A stretch of 64,000 bases of DNA from the NCBI RefSeq assembly GCF_023159225.1, contig NC_063166.1, positions 45,625,149 through 45,689,148 on the forward strand. Reading direction: 5' to 3'. Positions 35,460 through 46,918 of the stretch are shown here, piece after piece; the stretch's first letter is position 1; every line of letters begins with the position of its first letter. The DNA comes from Perognathus longimembris pacificus. Lineage: Eukaryota; Chordata; Mammalia; Rodentia; Heteromyidae. Position numbers and translations under genes: made by a program. The notes under the pieces were generated by a model, which had not been told where the DNA came from, did no database searches, and saw nothing but the letters and a program-made list of their open reading frames with translations.

Positions 35460-37014
35460 ACCTCCTGATCATGCATAGATTTAGTAATTTACTAGGAAAA
35501 TTCTAAGGATTTTAATCAATTTACTTTGATGTGTATCTTTAAGAATTTGAAGTTCTGTGTTTAGGAGACTGAACCCAGTTTCAGGCATAAATATCTCTGG
35601 AAGGTCAGGAACAGTTACACGTGGGAAATTACAGCTATGTGTGGTGAAGGCTCTGAAAGGGAGATGAGAAAGAGCATCTAAGGTGTGTACATAAAAGCTT
35701 TGATTATCAAGGTGTCTCTTTTTAGATCAGAAACAACACCAGCTGAGAGTTGCAAAAACTCAAGTTTGAATTCTAAATGTACACATCAGGACATGTATTT
35801 GAATGCTGATCTAAGATTTCTTTGGAGGGGTTTTGAACTCATAACCTTGAGCTCACTAGAACAAGTTTTCTAGCACTTTGAGCCACATCCCTGCACAATA
35901 TTTATAGTAATCTCATGTCAACATATTAAAATTCGAAAAGCACTGGCTTGAAGGATAAGGGTAGGTTTCGGTGTCCTATAAGCCTGAGGTTGACTTTGAA
36001 ATTCTTTTCTATTCCTTCTCTAGGTGGATGGTGTAAAAACCAGTCAGATGGCACAAGGAAGACAAGTGCCTCCCACAGATGAAAACATGTTGTGTGGGGG
36101 TGTGCAGACCACAGCAGAATTCTACCAATCTGCAACAGCCTTGCTCACAACAGGCCCAGACCTCTTAAAACTTCATGGTTGGGGATTGAAAGACAACGGA
36201 CTCTTATCATGATGGCGAGGCTGTGGCTGTCAACCAGCAGGATGCAGTTGCTCTTGACAGCATGAAAGGAAGCCCAGTTCTACCAACCTGCCTGTGTGGG
36301 CTCCACCTGTCACGGAGAGTGGGCAGCAGATTTGCTGCCAAGATTGATTGCCAAAGTCATGGGGATGTGAGAAGTGAGGTGTGGGACTAAGGCTGAGGGG
36401 ATGCTGCCACTCTGAGCATCTACCCAGGTACATCTTCTTTATAAGCATGACAGATGTGCAGGAGGAGCCTTAACAGGTGGAAACCATTGTTGCATTAAAA
36501 GGTGTCAATCTTGGTCGCTCTAACATGTAAAATGAATATACTGGATATTTGAGGGGGGGAAGAGGAGTAAGGAAGAAACCATCAGGTACACTGTGTACTT
36601 TCTAAATTATTGGTCATAGTGATCCCAGCTTTTCCACTTAAAGAGTAGGTATGACAAATCCAGGCTTACAGAGATATTCTTAATTTAATTCTTCAAGGGA
36701 TCAAATATTCTCCTCCTACTTAAGTCCACTAATGTTGTACCAGATTTGCTTCCTATGCGTTCAATAATTCATTTGGTAATTATTAGTAGATGCTTAGACA
36801 CTTCTCTGAGGGCTTACAGAATACACATGAATATGTAAAATCCTTTGCTATACCATGTTCAGTGATGGAGACAGACACAGTAACAAACCCTAAAGTGCCA
36901 TCTATGCCAGGACAGGAAAACATGCTGCCTAATGATAGGGCAAGCAGAAAAGAAACTAAGGAGAGTGATCAAAAGGACAGAATATTGCTGACGATATTAG
37001 TATGTTCATAATAT
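35460..37014. other. Mostly unrecognised; one Geo fragment
   Basis: A decayed reverse Geo piece lies at about 35825-35895 (GTTTTGAACTCATAACC ... CACTTTGAGCCACAT). Around 36010-36480 composition is higher in GC with short open frames on both strands, but I recognise no protein. Confidence 0.4.
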
Positions 37015-37175
37015 CTACTGTATGTCAGGAACTGAGTTAATTATCATCCCTAATTCAACTGATTTTCATATTGTAACCCTGTCAAGTCATCATTATTACT
37101 CTTCCCATTAAGTGGGAATATAGAAAGGTTAAGTAGTCTACCAAAGTCATACAGAGTGGCATGGGTAGAAAAACT
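37015..37175 (-). mobile_element. MIR-like relic
   Basis: TATTGTAACCCTGTCAAG, ATCATTATTACTCTTCCCATT, GAAAGGTTAAGTAGTC and CAAAGTCATACAGAG follow the reversed MIR 3' part in order. Confidence 0.55.
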
Positions 37176-39149
37176 TTACAAGTTAAATGATTCTGTTTTT
37201 AAATAAGATTATAGAGCCCAGAGACACAAACCTAAATGTACAAAATTACACTGCAATGGATATTTGTTAAGAAGTAGATGTTTTCAGAAATAGTGCTGGA
37301 TCTGCAAAGATATAATGTCAGTGAGATGTTGTTTCTTTAAGAGTTCAAGACATTATCATATCAGGATACATGATGGGGAACTGTGCTCTTTGTATTTGTG
37401 AATGCACACAAGGCACTAGGGTGTGTAAAAGGTAGTGTAAAAAGGAGTGATGAACTCTTTAGGCGTGTGTTACAGGGAGACAAGAGAAAGTGGCATGTCA
37501 GATACTTCATACAACAATCTGGCATACATCACTTGACACAAGGAAATATAGAAACTTTTCAACCTGCAGAAAAATCAACCATCTCTCATGTTTACTCCAG
37601 CAAGGTGTAAGGTAGGCATCTAAAGAGTATCGGAGTCTAAAGATTGTATGGGATACAATTCTTTATCTCAGGAATCTCCTGATTGCAGTGAAATGGTGGT
37701 AAGTTATCATTAAGTATGAATACAGAGGAAAAAGTAGAGGAGTTCAGCAAACCCAGGACGATACAATAATTTGAAGAAAGAAAAGTTATCAAGAGTAATC
37801 AGACTTTATGCAGTTGAATACAGCCTGGTATTCTGCAGCACGAAATCTTAAACCCAAGGTAAGAAGAGGACCAACCCAGGGAAGCCTAGGATGAGGCTCC
37901 CTAATTAATGGCAATGGTATCTCTGAACTGGGCCTCCTGCAGCAAACACTGAATAATGAAGTAAAAAATAACATGCCAGAATTATACATCAACTACCATA
38001 GATTTCTTCTGTATCACACAGTTGCCAGACACTGAAGCATTAAAACCAAAACAAATTTCCAACAAAGAAGGAGAAATTGAGTATAGGAGTTATGCTTATC
38101 TTGTTGTTTAGGCCACCATGAAGGCCAGACCACATCTAAGGGTTAGTTATGCTCTAGCAACTTATAAAACACTGAGAAGACATTGACTATCTGTTTGAAT
38201 GTGTTTCTTCTACTTGTGGACATAGACATACAGATATAGCTTTAGATGGAATAGAGAGAGAGAATAGAGGTGATTATACACACATATACACATATGTATA
38301 ACTATGTAAATCCTCTCTATATATTTATATAAACATATTTCTGGAATATGCATATAGTTTTTCTTGGTTTTGATTTTACTTATGTTTTAATGTTAATTAT
38401 GGGTGTGATTATGCACATTAACAAAAGCTATACGTATGTATACATACGCATGTATCTATATACATGGTTGTATTGTGCGTATAAATGTGTATGTGTGAGT
38501 CTCTTTTATTGAATGCTATTTCTTTATTTTGGGAAAAATGAAATTACTTTGTTCCAGCCTTGTTTTCTGTCCTTATTTTTTTACTTCAAAATTCCTGTGA
38601 TTAGTTGATGATAGTGTGACTTATTTTAGACTTCTCAGGTTTGGTCATCAGTTACTTGTGTGGTGAGCATGAACCCAGAACAATGTGTTCGGTGTCATTA
38701 GACCACCAATGTTATGATACATAGCTTTGGACTGTATGAAAGAAGGCAAAGAAAGCATAGACAGAAGAATGTTCACCTTATCTGATTCCATAGTAGACAG
38801 CGGTTCTTTATGATTCTGATGAGAAAGCAAACTTAGAAGTGGAAGTGAGAGGTGAACACACCAACACGAGAGTAAGACTCACCAAGCTTTTGATGTACTG
38901 GAGCTCCAGTTTCTTAAGTGGCTAGCTCACACATGGCTGGACATATTGCATTACCCTTTAGGTCAGGAAGGACAGAACATGTGTATGGGGCCCTCTATAT
39001 AAACTCTGAGGCACAGAACAGCCCCACTTATTTCATGAAATACAAAAGGTTAGCGTATTCATTTATGGATTGTTCATTTCTTGTCACAGACTAGAGAAAG
39101 AGTAACTATTTTTTTATGTAAGGAGATTACAGAAATATACTGACTACTT

Positions 39150-39187
39150 GACTTAGAGTAGTGGCCCTTCAGTCACGTCACAAATGT
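39150..39187 (+). repeat. Direct repeat, copy 1
   Basis: It begins GACTTAGAGTAGTGGCCCTT and ends CACGTCACAAATGT. The second copy is at 39951-39987, differing by one C/T and one missing A. Flanks do not match. Confidence 0.9.
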
Positions 39188-39950
39188 CCAAATAGCAAGA
39201 CTTCCTGGATGACTATAGCATATTTAATGAAGATCCTAATAAAGCCAGGATTTGGAGAAACAAGTAATTACATAATTTTGCATTCCTCAAAGGGTTCTGA
39301 TATATTTTTTCATTATATACTCTATAAATGAAAACCTTTCTATCATTGAAAAAGTCTGGTGACTTCTGTGTAGTACACATCAACGCAGTAGCAGTTTTAA
39401 AATATTCCTTATTAAAGAAATATAAAAATATTGCAAAATCCACAATTTTACATACATTTTGAACACAGAAGTCTATTATTTTGTAGCATATCAATATGAT
39501 ATAAAAATACAAAAATATTGATGTTTTTATAAATATTGATGTATTTATAATTATGTATACTATTAAGATAATGATATTATTACAAATATAATATTCATAT
39601 GAATATCAATATGTTCATGCTACTTATCAATTGGTGGTCTACAGAATATAATTGGGAAATCATAAGGTTTTTTGTTCTTTACCTGGTAAAGTGCTAGGAG
39701 GGCCTTCTGTTGAGAGAATGACTGGAAAATATGTGCTGATTTCACATCATTCACTCAGTCAAAAGTGCCTCTCACATCAATTGGTAGGGTCCTCAGCAAT
39801 TCTGGTGAAAGCTGTAGAAAGCCATGATCACAGGGGATACAAAATTCCATGTGAGAGAAGAAGAGCTCTTGAGAATCACAACATTGTAGAGAGAGGGACA
39901 GTATATCAAAATCCTAAGAAATGACCAAAAGAGAAATAATGTTTCCTACT

Positions 39951-39987
39951 GACTTAGAGTAGTGGCCCTTCAGTCATGTCACAATGT
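39951..39987 (+). repeat. Direct repeat, copy 2
   Basis: The same block as 39150-39187, 801 bp downstream, ending CATGTCACAATGT. Confidence 0.9.
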
Positions 39988-40263
39988 TTAAGACACGTCT
40001 CTGACAACTCCTGGCTGTGCAGCCTCTATCAAATAATTTCATTATAATTTAATTATGTTAAGCATTTAAAAATTAAGTAATTCATTATGTAATATTTTGA
40101 GCAATTCATTTAATAATTAAGTAATTACTTATCAGTTTTCTTTGGACCTTAATTTCCTTATTGCCGATAAATAAACATTAGCTATTATCTACAGAGTAAA
40201 AAAAAATGACTTTGTTTGTTTTCTATAATAGTAGCTATTGATACATAATTGGTTTCTTTTTAA

Positions 40264-40518
40264 AAACAGAAAAGCTACATCAGACTGGTGAGACAAAGGA
40301 TAAAGGGCAAAACAATGTAACAGTGATACTCACAAGACAATATGTTGGAAATGAACTGTACAACTCAGGGTGTGTTGAAGGGAGGGAAGGTGGGAGAAAA
40401 ATGAGGGAGGGGTAACAAATATAACAAGAAATGCGTTTACTACATTATGTATGTAACTGTAACCCTCAATACATCACCTTGACAATAAAACTAACAAAAC
40501 AGAAAAACAGGAAAGCTA
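40264..40518 (+). mobile_element. Short 5'-truncated L1 with TSD
   Basis: Only 3' UTR: GACAAAGGATAAAGGGC, GTGATACTCACAAGACAAT, TTGGAAATGAACTGTACAAC, a purine tract and ACAATAAAACTAAC. The TSD AAACAGAAAAGCTA (40264-40277) matches 40505-40518 with one mismatch. Confidence 0.9.
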
Positions 40519-41284
40519 GAAAGGATGTAAGACCATTTAACTAATGACCATTAATTTATATGGCAGTCATATCCAGCTTGGACTGACTGGATGAGAGCCC
40601 TGTAGCTCTAGTGTGGTTAGCTTTCCACATATAAGTTTATAAGTTTAAATGATTCAGAAAGCAACTGATATATAAAACCAAAAATTTTAGAGCATATATT
40701 GATTTCCTTGTTTAATTATCCAAGCATCCTGAATATTCTTAAGCACAGTTTTGATGTCAACCATTTTGACTTTATTCTTGAATATACGGGTAACACTGTA
40801 AGCACTTTTTCCATTTAGCTTGAACTGCATGTGAATCAGAATTGAGTACTCATCCTTATTAAGAGGGGGCTCTTTCATTATCAGGGACTTCTCATGGGGG
40901 ATGGATGTTAAATATTTTAGCCTGTTCAGCCTGAGTCTTTTGGATCTTTCTTCCATAACTCTCTCCTCATCTCTTGTTCCTATTCTTTAACTTCCTCTGT
41001 CAAATTCTAGGACACTGCCCCCATTTGTCTTCTATTCTAGTAGTTCATTTTTCTTCAGTATTGAGTCACCTGTTCTATATCTTCACTCTCATTTTAAATT
41101 TAGCTCTCAGGTTTTTTTTCCCAGTACATGTTTCTGACAACAGCTGATTTTCATTACTGTGGATTTATAAATACATGAGTGTATACTTTCTAAACTAATC
41201 TAGTTTTTTCTCCCTTTATTATCTATAATATTTGGTTAAATCTTTAGGGCTCTTCCTTTAATTCCTTGAGTCAGAAAATATATC
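40519..41284. other. Unrecognised; one 89-codon minus frame
   Basis: An open frame on the minus strand (40956-40687) starts MEERSKRLRL and ends WIIKQGNQYML. Its composition looks protein-like, but I cannot assign a family, and no poly(A) tail or exon signals frame it. It could be a pseudogene piece or chance. Confidence 0.3.
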
Positions 41285-41361
41285 TTTTTTTTTTCTTTTG
41301 GTACAGGTTCTGGAGCTTGAACTCAGGGACAGTGAGCTACAAAAGAACCACAGCTCCATTT

Positions 41362-41413
<52 letters not shown>

Positions 41414-41524
41414 TGGAGATAAGAATCTCATGGACTTTCCTGCCTGGCCTGGCTGTGCACTTCAATCCTCAAACCTCAGCCTCCTGAGTAGCTAGGATTA
41501 CAGGTGTGAACCACTGGGCCCCAC
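41285..41524 (-). mobile_element. B1-like/Geo SINE with an internal (GT)n
   Basis: GGAGCTTGAACTCAGGGAC, CCACAGCTCCATTTCC, then (GT)22 in the linker, then AATTGGAGATAAGAATCTCA, CAGCCTCCTGAGTAGC and AGGATTACAGGTGTG. The microsatellite occupies the place of the usual TTTTTGTGTGGTTAATTGG linker. Confidence 0.9.
41367..41410. repeat. (GT)22 inside a SINE
   Basis: A pure dinucleotide run of about 44 bp between the two halves of the SINE. Confidence 0.97.
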
Positions 41525-43356
41525 TCAAAAATATTCTTATAATCTATTGTCCATATAATTTATAGATTTTCTGTGAACTTAGAGAAATTGATATATGTTC
41601 ATATTCTTAAAAACCTATTAAGTTACACTCTGTGTGTTGAAAGTGTTAGTTACTGTTGCTTGTCCTACCCTAATGGGACAGAGGCAGCCTCTGGAAGCCA
41701 CACAGTGAAGAAAAGACTGACTTGTGAACTGCTATTCCATAGTGCCCAGGAATTAGTCATTGGCTAGAGGCTCATTTCTATGCTTACATCACATGCTCTC
41801 ACGAGTATCTGTGCATTGCTTTAACTGATTCTCTTTTACCACTAGACTGGGTGAGTATCATTTCTTTTAAAATTCTATTTTTATTATCATTAAGTAGTTG
41901 TTCAAAGGAACCAAAGCAATGCAGTGGATCATGATCAATGTCACCTCTTTCAACATTCTCAGCCGCCACCTCTCCCAACCTACTCCTTCTCTTACTTATC
42001 TTAATTTTAGGTAACATATTGAATTTCTTTTGCCATTTAACAAAGAAGTTTATGTGTACAATATATTCTGATCTGTATCATCATTTCAACATCTTCATTC
42101 CCCTTTGGCCTCCTGCTTTTATAATATTTCTCAATTGTGTGGTATATAATATTGTTTATTAATAAAAATACATAGTAATGTAATTAATTTATGAAGAAAC
42201 TTTCTTTTTATTACATTTTAAGGCAATAGGTTTCTAAAGTCTGGTATATCTAAAAAGTAGTTTATAGGGAATATTTTGGTACAACAAACTTACACCTCTC
42301 TGAAAATTTGTTCATGTTGACTTCTTTTCCACAATGAGACCATTGGTCTACCTAAGCTAGGAAGCCTCGCTTCTGAGTCAGAGGTTTTATAACTCTGTCA
42401 ACTGAAAAATAAGACAGAGCCAACTTGGTCAGTATAACAGTATTGAAGAGAAGATTCTCAAAGTTCAGAAACATAGTCTAGAACTTAATGTTTATAGATG
42501 GAAGAGATGATAAACAATTTGATTCAATGATAGAATGCTATTGAATTTTTGTTCTCTTCCTTGGGGTTTTAGATATGCACAGAACTCTAATGTGCTGTCT
42601 CTAGGCATTAAACAAACACAGTTTTCAGATTCAATCTAGTAGCCAATGCCTTTATGCACTCATGGGCAACCATGCAGGATGTAGTGATATGGACATGAAT
42701 GAGATACTAATCCCTAGAACACGTGCTTGACTGCGCTCACTACATTTCATCCCACAGAGAACATGGAAAGTCTCTCATGTCAGCCCTAGGGAATAAACCT
42801 TTCATGGACACGATATGTTCTTAATATAATGAAGTACTTGCTAATCTATGAAGAAACATACATCATTTAACACATGTAGCTTTCTAATTTCTTCTTTTGA
42901 TAGGAGATGTTTATGTATAAATTTTCCAGAAGACAATCTGTAGAATGTGAGATGACTGGGCAGAGTCCAAGTGGAGATGAGTCAAGTATCAAAACATTCG
43001 GAATGATGCTCTGGGTAAATGCAGTAAAGCCTTTTTATGTAAGCAAACCATTCAACTAACCAGTCAACTAACCAACCAACCAACAAAGCACCAACCAAAT
43101 CACAAACCAATGAGACAACCAACCAAATAAAAAAAATGGTTAAGCTGGGAAAATGAATTTGGATACTCTCAGTGATTTACACCATAGCCTTTTATAGCTA
43201 AGGAAGTAAGAGTGTAAAGAAGTGTAGCATCCAGGTTGTAGTATAACCATGCCAGTTTTCTTCACTGAGTGAGTCAACAATTCTTTTGTAGGAAAGAAAA
43301 TTCATATTACATTTGTTTTTGTCTGCAAAAGAGACTAGAAATAAACACAGACCATG
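41525..43356. other. Mostly unrecognised; (AACC)-rich patch
   Basis: No gene seen. At 43047-43130 imperfect CAACCAACCA-type repeats occur. The rest is AT-rich with short frames. Confidence 0.4.
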
Positions 43357-44681
43357 TCTATCATCTCTCTCTTTTTTTTTTCAGGTCCTTTTTTTTTCAA
43401 ATTTTTATTATCAAACTGATGTACAGAGAGGTTACAGTTTCATACGTTAGGCATTGGATACATTTCTTGTACTGTTTGTTACCTTGTCCCTCATGCCCCC
43501 CTCCTTCCCCCCCTTTCCCTCCCCCCCCAGGTGTTCAGTTCACTTACACCAAACAGTTTTGCAAGTATTGCTTTTGTAGTTGTTTCTCTTTTTTTACCCT
43601 GTGTCTCTCAAATTTGGTATTCCCTTTGAATTTCCTACTTCCAATACCAGTAAACACGGTTTCCAATATACTCAGATAAGATTACAGAGATAGTGTAGGT
43701 ACAACCACAGGATGGTGATACAAGAACATCATCAATAATGGAAACTACACATACACATAGGACGTTGAAAGTAGTTACAACTGTGATATAACAATTGTTT
43801 CCATAACATGGAGTTCATTTAACTTAGCATCATCTTATGTGTTCATAAGGGTATAGCTATTGGTCCTTGTGAGGCTCTGCTATGGCTTGCCTAAACCTGT
43901 ACTAGTTATTCCCAATAAGGGAGGCCATAGAGTCCATGTTTCTTTGGGTCTGGCTCACTTCACTTAGTATAACTTTTTCCAAGTCCTTCCATTTCCTTAC
44001 AAATGGAACAATGTCATTCTTTCTGATAGAGGCATAAAATTCCATTGTGTATATGTACCACATTTTCCTGATCCATTCGTCTATGGAGGGGCATCTGGGT
44101 TGGTTCCAGATTCTCGCTATGACAAATTGTGCTGCGATGAACATTGTTGTGCTGGTGGCATTACTGTGATTTTGTTTGTGGGCTTTTGGATAGATACCCA
44201 AAAGTTGGGCTGCTGGGTCATAGGGGAGTTCTATATTGAGCCTTCTGAGGAATCTCCATACTGCTTGCCAGAGTGGCTGAACCAGTTTACATTCCCACCA
44301 ACAATGAAGTAGGGTTCCCTTTTGGCCACATCCCCTCCAACAGTTGTTATTATTAGTTTTCTTGATATATGACATTCTTGCTGGGGTGAGATGGAATCTC
44401 AATGTTGTTTTGATTTGCATTTCCTTTATGGCCAGTGATGTAGAGCATTTTTTCATATGTCTATTGGCCATTCTCATTTCCTCATCAGAGAAGTTTCTTT
44501 GTAAGTCTTTAGCCCACTTGATGAGGGGCTATTGGTTCTTTGCGGTTTTGTTTTGGAAGAAGGTAATTGGACATAGCTCGCAAGATAAACAGAAAGCCCA
44601 CAGACTGGGAGAAGATCTTTACTGGACATTCAACAGACAAAGGCCTCATCTCTAAAATATATGCAGATCTATCATCTCTCT
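43357..44681 (-). mobile_element. Second young 5'-inverted L1 with TSD
   Basis: The TSD TCTATCATCTCTCT is at 43357-43370 and 44668-44681. From the T-tail the minus strand carries the 3' UTR (C-rich tract about 43495-43530), the ORF2 stop (MASLIGNN, 43902) and ORF2 C-terminus up to about 44566. There the sequence flips to plus-strand ORF2 (DIARKINRKPTDWEKIFTG, about 44568-44667), which lies immediately 5' in L1 order. The open 191-codon frame (44477-43902) is nearly identical to the matching part of the 33.3 kb copy, so both belong to one young subfamily. Confidence 0.95.
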
Positions 44682-44918
44682 TTACATTCTTTTTTTTTTT
44701 TTTTTTTTTTGGCCAGTCCTGGGCCTTGGACTCAGGGCCTGATTACTTTCCCTGGCTTCTTCCCGCTCAAGGCTAGCACTCTGCCACTTGAGCCACAGCG
44801 CCGCTTCTGGCCGTTTTCTGTATATGTGGTGCTGGGGAATCGAACCTAGGGCCTCGTGTATCCGAGGCAGGCACTCTTGCCACTAGGCTATATCCCCAGC
44901 CCCTCTCTTTACATTCTT
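44676..44918 (-). mobile_element. IDL-Geo SINE with TSD overlapping the L1 TSD
   Basis: T-run, GGCCAGTCCTGGGCCTTGG, AAGGCTAGCACTCTGCCACT, then the reversed ID half (GGGGAATCGAACC, CCACTAGGCTATATCCCCAG). The exact 16-bp TSD CTCTCTTTACATTCTT is at 44676-44691 and 44903-44918. Its first 6 bp are the last 6 bp of the adjacent L1's TSD. Confidence 0.97.
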
Positions 44919-45315
44919 AAGAAAGCCATAAAAGTGTCAGACATTATTTGAAGAACCTTTTAGATTCTGGGGGCTTGCTCTATGACCGTTGGCCCTTTTG
45001 TATGTTCACCAGGCTACCAATTGTAAGATGTGTCCTTGGCATTCACCCTACATACATCTCCACTTTGCAGTTTCACAGTAGGTGAGGGGCCATGGGAGGG
45101 AGTAGAACTGAATATTGTGCAGTTAGAATCACCATAAAATCCATGATAAAATGAGTAGAAGAAGGATACAAGACCAGTCAGAAAACCCCATCTACCAGTA
45201 CCCAGGCACAATGAATGGGACTTTCAATGTGAATTACAGGACAATAACTCATGTGCAATTTCTAAAATGCGAGGCAACTCTAAGAGGTAACTTGGTTTTC
45301 AAATATAAATGCTGG

Positions 45316-45352
<37 letters not shown>

Positions 45353-45900
45353 CAGACAGACAATGATGCTTTGATGTGTCACTATTATAAGAAATGAATA
45401 AGAGTTGGACAATGTTCTGTCTCAATTATCCATTGGATCCACAAAATGAGCACTAGTTCTCAATGAAATAGCTACCCTATGCTAACATACTCACTTGCTG
45501 GTGATTTTGCTTTGGTGTTCTTTGTGCTTTCTTCTCTCAGGAAGCGTAGTATGGATGCAGGCAGCACTGTGCTGAACATCAGACAGTTCAAGCCTCCATT
45601 ATTTTATTACTACAAAGAGTGAGACAGGAACAATGGTGCTTCACACCATGTCATCCGCTCCATTCTTCACAAATGTTTTTGATCAAAACATACTCCTGTG
45701 AAAGACACCTGGGGGAAAAGAAAACCCTGGAGACGGATAAAGGATGGGTAAGGTGAAGACAGTTTTCCTTTGATGCATTTGACCTTCTCTGAGGTCACTT
45801 ATTTTCATGGTGACTGCCCATTATGGATAGGATCTGGCCATTAAACAAGTGAGTCAGAATGCACCTACCTGCTTGAACCACTTAACAATTGTTCTGTAAA
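44919..45900. other. Unrecognised; contains a (GT)n run
   Basis: No gene seen. A (GT)n microsatellite lies at 45319-45351. Confidence 0.45.
45319..45351. repeat. (GT)n microsatellite
   Basis: About sixteen GT units. Confidence 0.97.
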
Positions 45901-46106
45901 ACATGGCTACTTTGGGCTGGGGATATAGCCTAGTGGCAAGAGTGCCTGGCTTAGATACACGAGGCCCTAGGTTCGATTCCCCAGCACCACATATACAGAA
46001 AACGGCCAGAAGCGGCGCTGTGGCTCAAGTGGCAGAGTGCTAGCCTTGAGCGGGAAGAAGCCAGGGACAGTGCTCAGGCCCTGAGTCCAAGGCCCACGAC
46101 TGGCCA

Positions 46107-46137
<31 letters not shown>

Positions 46138-46160
46138 CAAAAAAACACATGGCTACTTTG
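45901..46160 (+). mobile_element. Young IDL-Geo SINE with TSD
   Basis: GGCTGGGGATATAGCCTAGT, box B GGTTCGATTCC, the Geo half GGCGCTGTGGCTCAAGTGGC and a tail of (CAAAA)n. The exact TSD ACATGGCTACTTTG is at 45901-45914 and 46147-46160. Confidence 0.97.
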
Positions 46161-46296
46161 TGAACCAAGTTAGCCATTTTACAATACATTCTGTAAACGA
46201 CGTCATAACTTTGGCATTGTGCAGACCATTCTCCCAAAATGAATTGAAGATACTTTTCTGAGGGAGTTAGATATAATTATCAAACTATATTGTTCC

Positions 46297-46918
46297 TCCA
46301 TAAATATATATATTTTTCTTATTTATTGTCAAAGTGTTGTACAGAGAGGTTACAGTTTCATACGTTAGGCCTTGGGTATATTTCTTGTACTGTTTGTTAC
46401 CTCCTCCTTCATTCCCCCATCCCCCCTCCCCCATTCCTTCTCCCCCCATGAGTTGTTGAGTTGGTTTACACCAAACAGTTTTGCAAGTATTGCTTTTGTA
46501 GTCATTTCTCTTTTTATCCTTAGTCTCTCAATTTTTATATTCTGTTTCACTTTCCTAGTTATAATACCAGTATAAACAGTTTCCAATGTTCTCAGATAAG
46601 ATACAGTGATAGTGTGGGTACAACCACAGGAAGGGGATACAAGAGGATCATCAACAATAGAAGCTACGGTTTCACATGGCATGTTGAAAGTAATTACAAC
46701 AGTGATATAACAGTCGTTTCCATAACATGAAGTTCATTTCACTTAGCATCATCTTATGAGTTCATAAGGGCATAGCTATTAGGCTCTTGTGATCCTCTGC
46801 TGTGACTAGCCTCAACCTGTGCTAATTATTCCCTAGGAGGGAGACCATAAAGTCCATGTTTCTTTGGGTCTGGTTCACTTCACTTAGTATAATTTTTTCC
46901 AATCTTCCATAAAGATAT
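46297..46918 (-). mobile_element. 5'-truncated L1 3' end with probable TSD
   Basis: TTATTGTCAAAGTGTTGTAC, the C-rich tract (about 46410-46450), TTTACACCAAACAGTTTTGC and the last ORF2 codons (GTCCATGTTTCTTTGGGTCT). Flanks TCCATAAATATAT (46297) and TCCATAAAGATAT (46906) fit a TSD with one mismatch. Confidence 0.88.

Larger units (their letters stand above)
37176..40263. other. AT-rich, unrecognised; holds a 37-bp direct repeat
   Basis: No gene or known repeat was identified. TA-rich low-complexity stretches lie near 38270-38480 and 39480-39610. Two near-identical 37-38 bp blocks at 39150 and 39951 are listed separately. Confidence 0.4.

Noticed and set aside
36010..36480. GC-richer block with short frames on both strands
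   Set aside because: No frame is long or recognisable, and there is no poly(A) tail or TSD; it cannot be supported as a gene or pseudogene.
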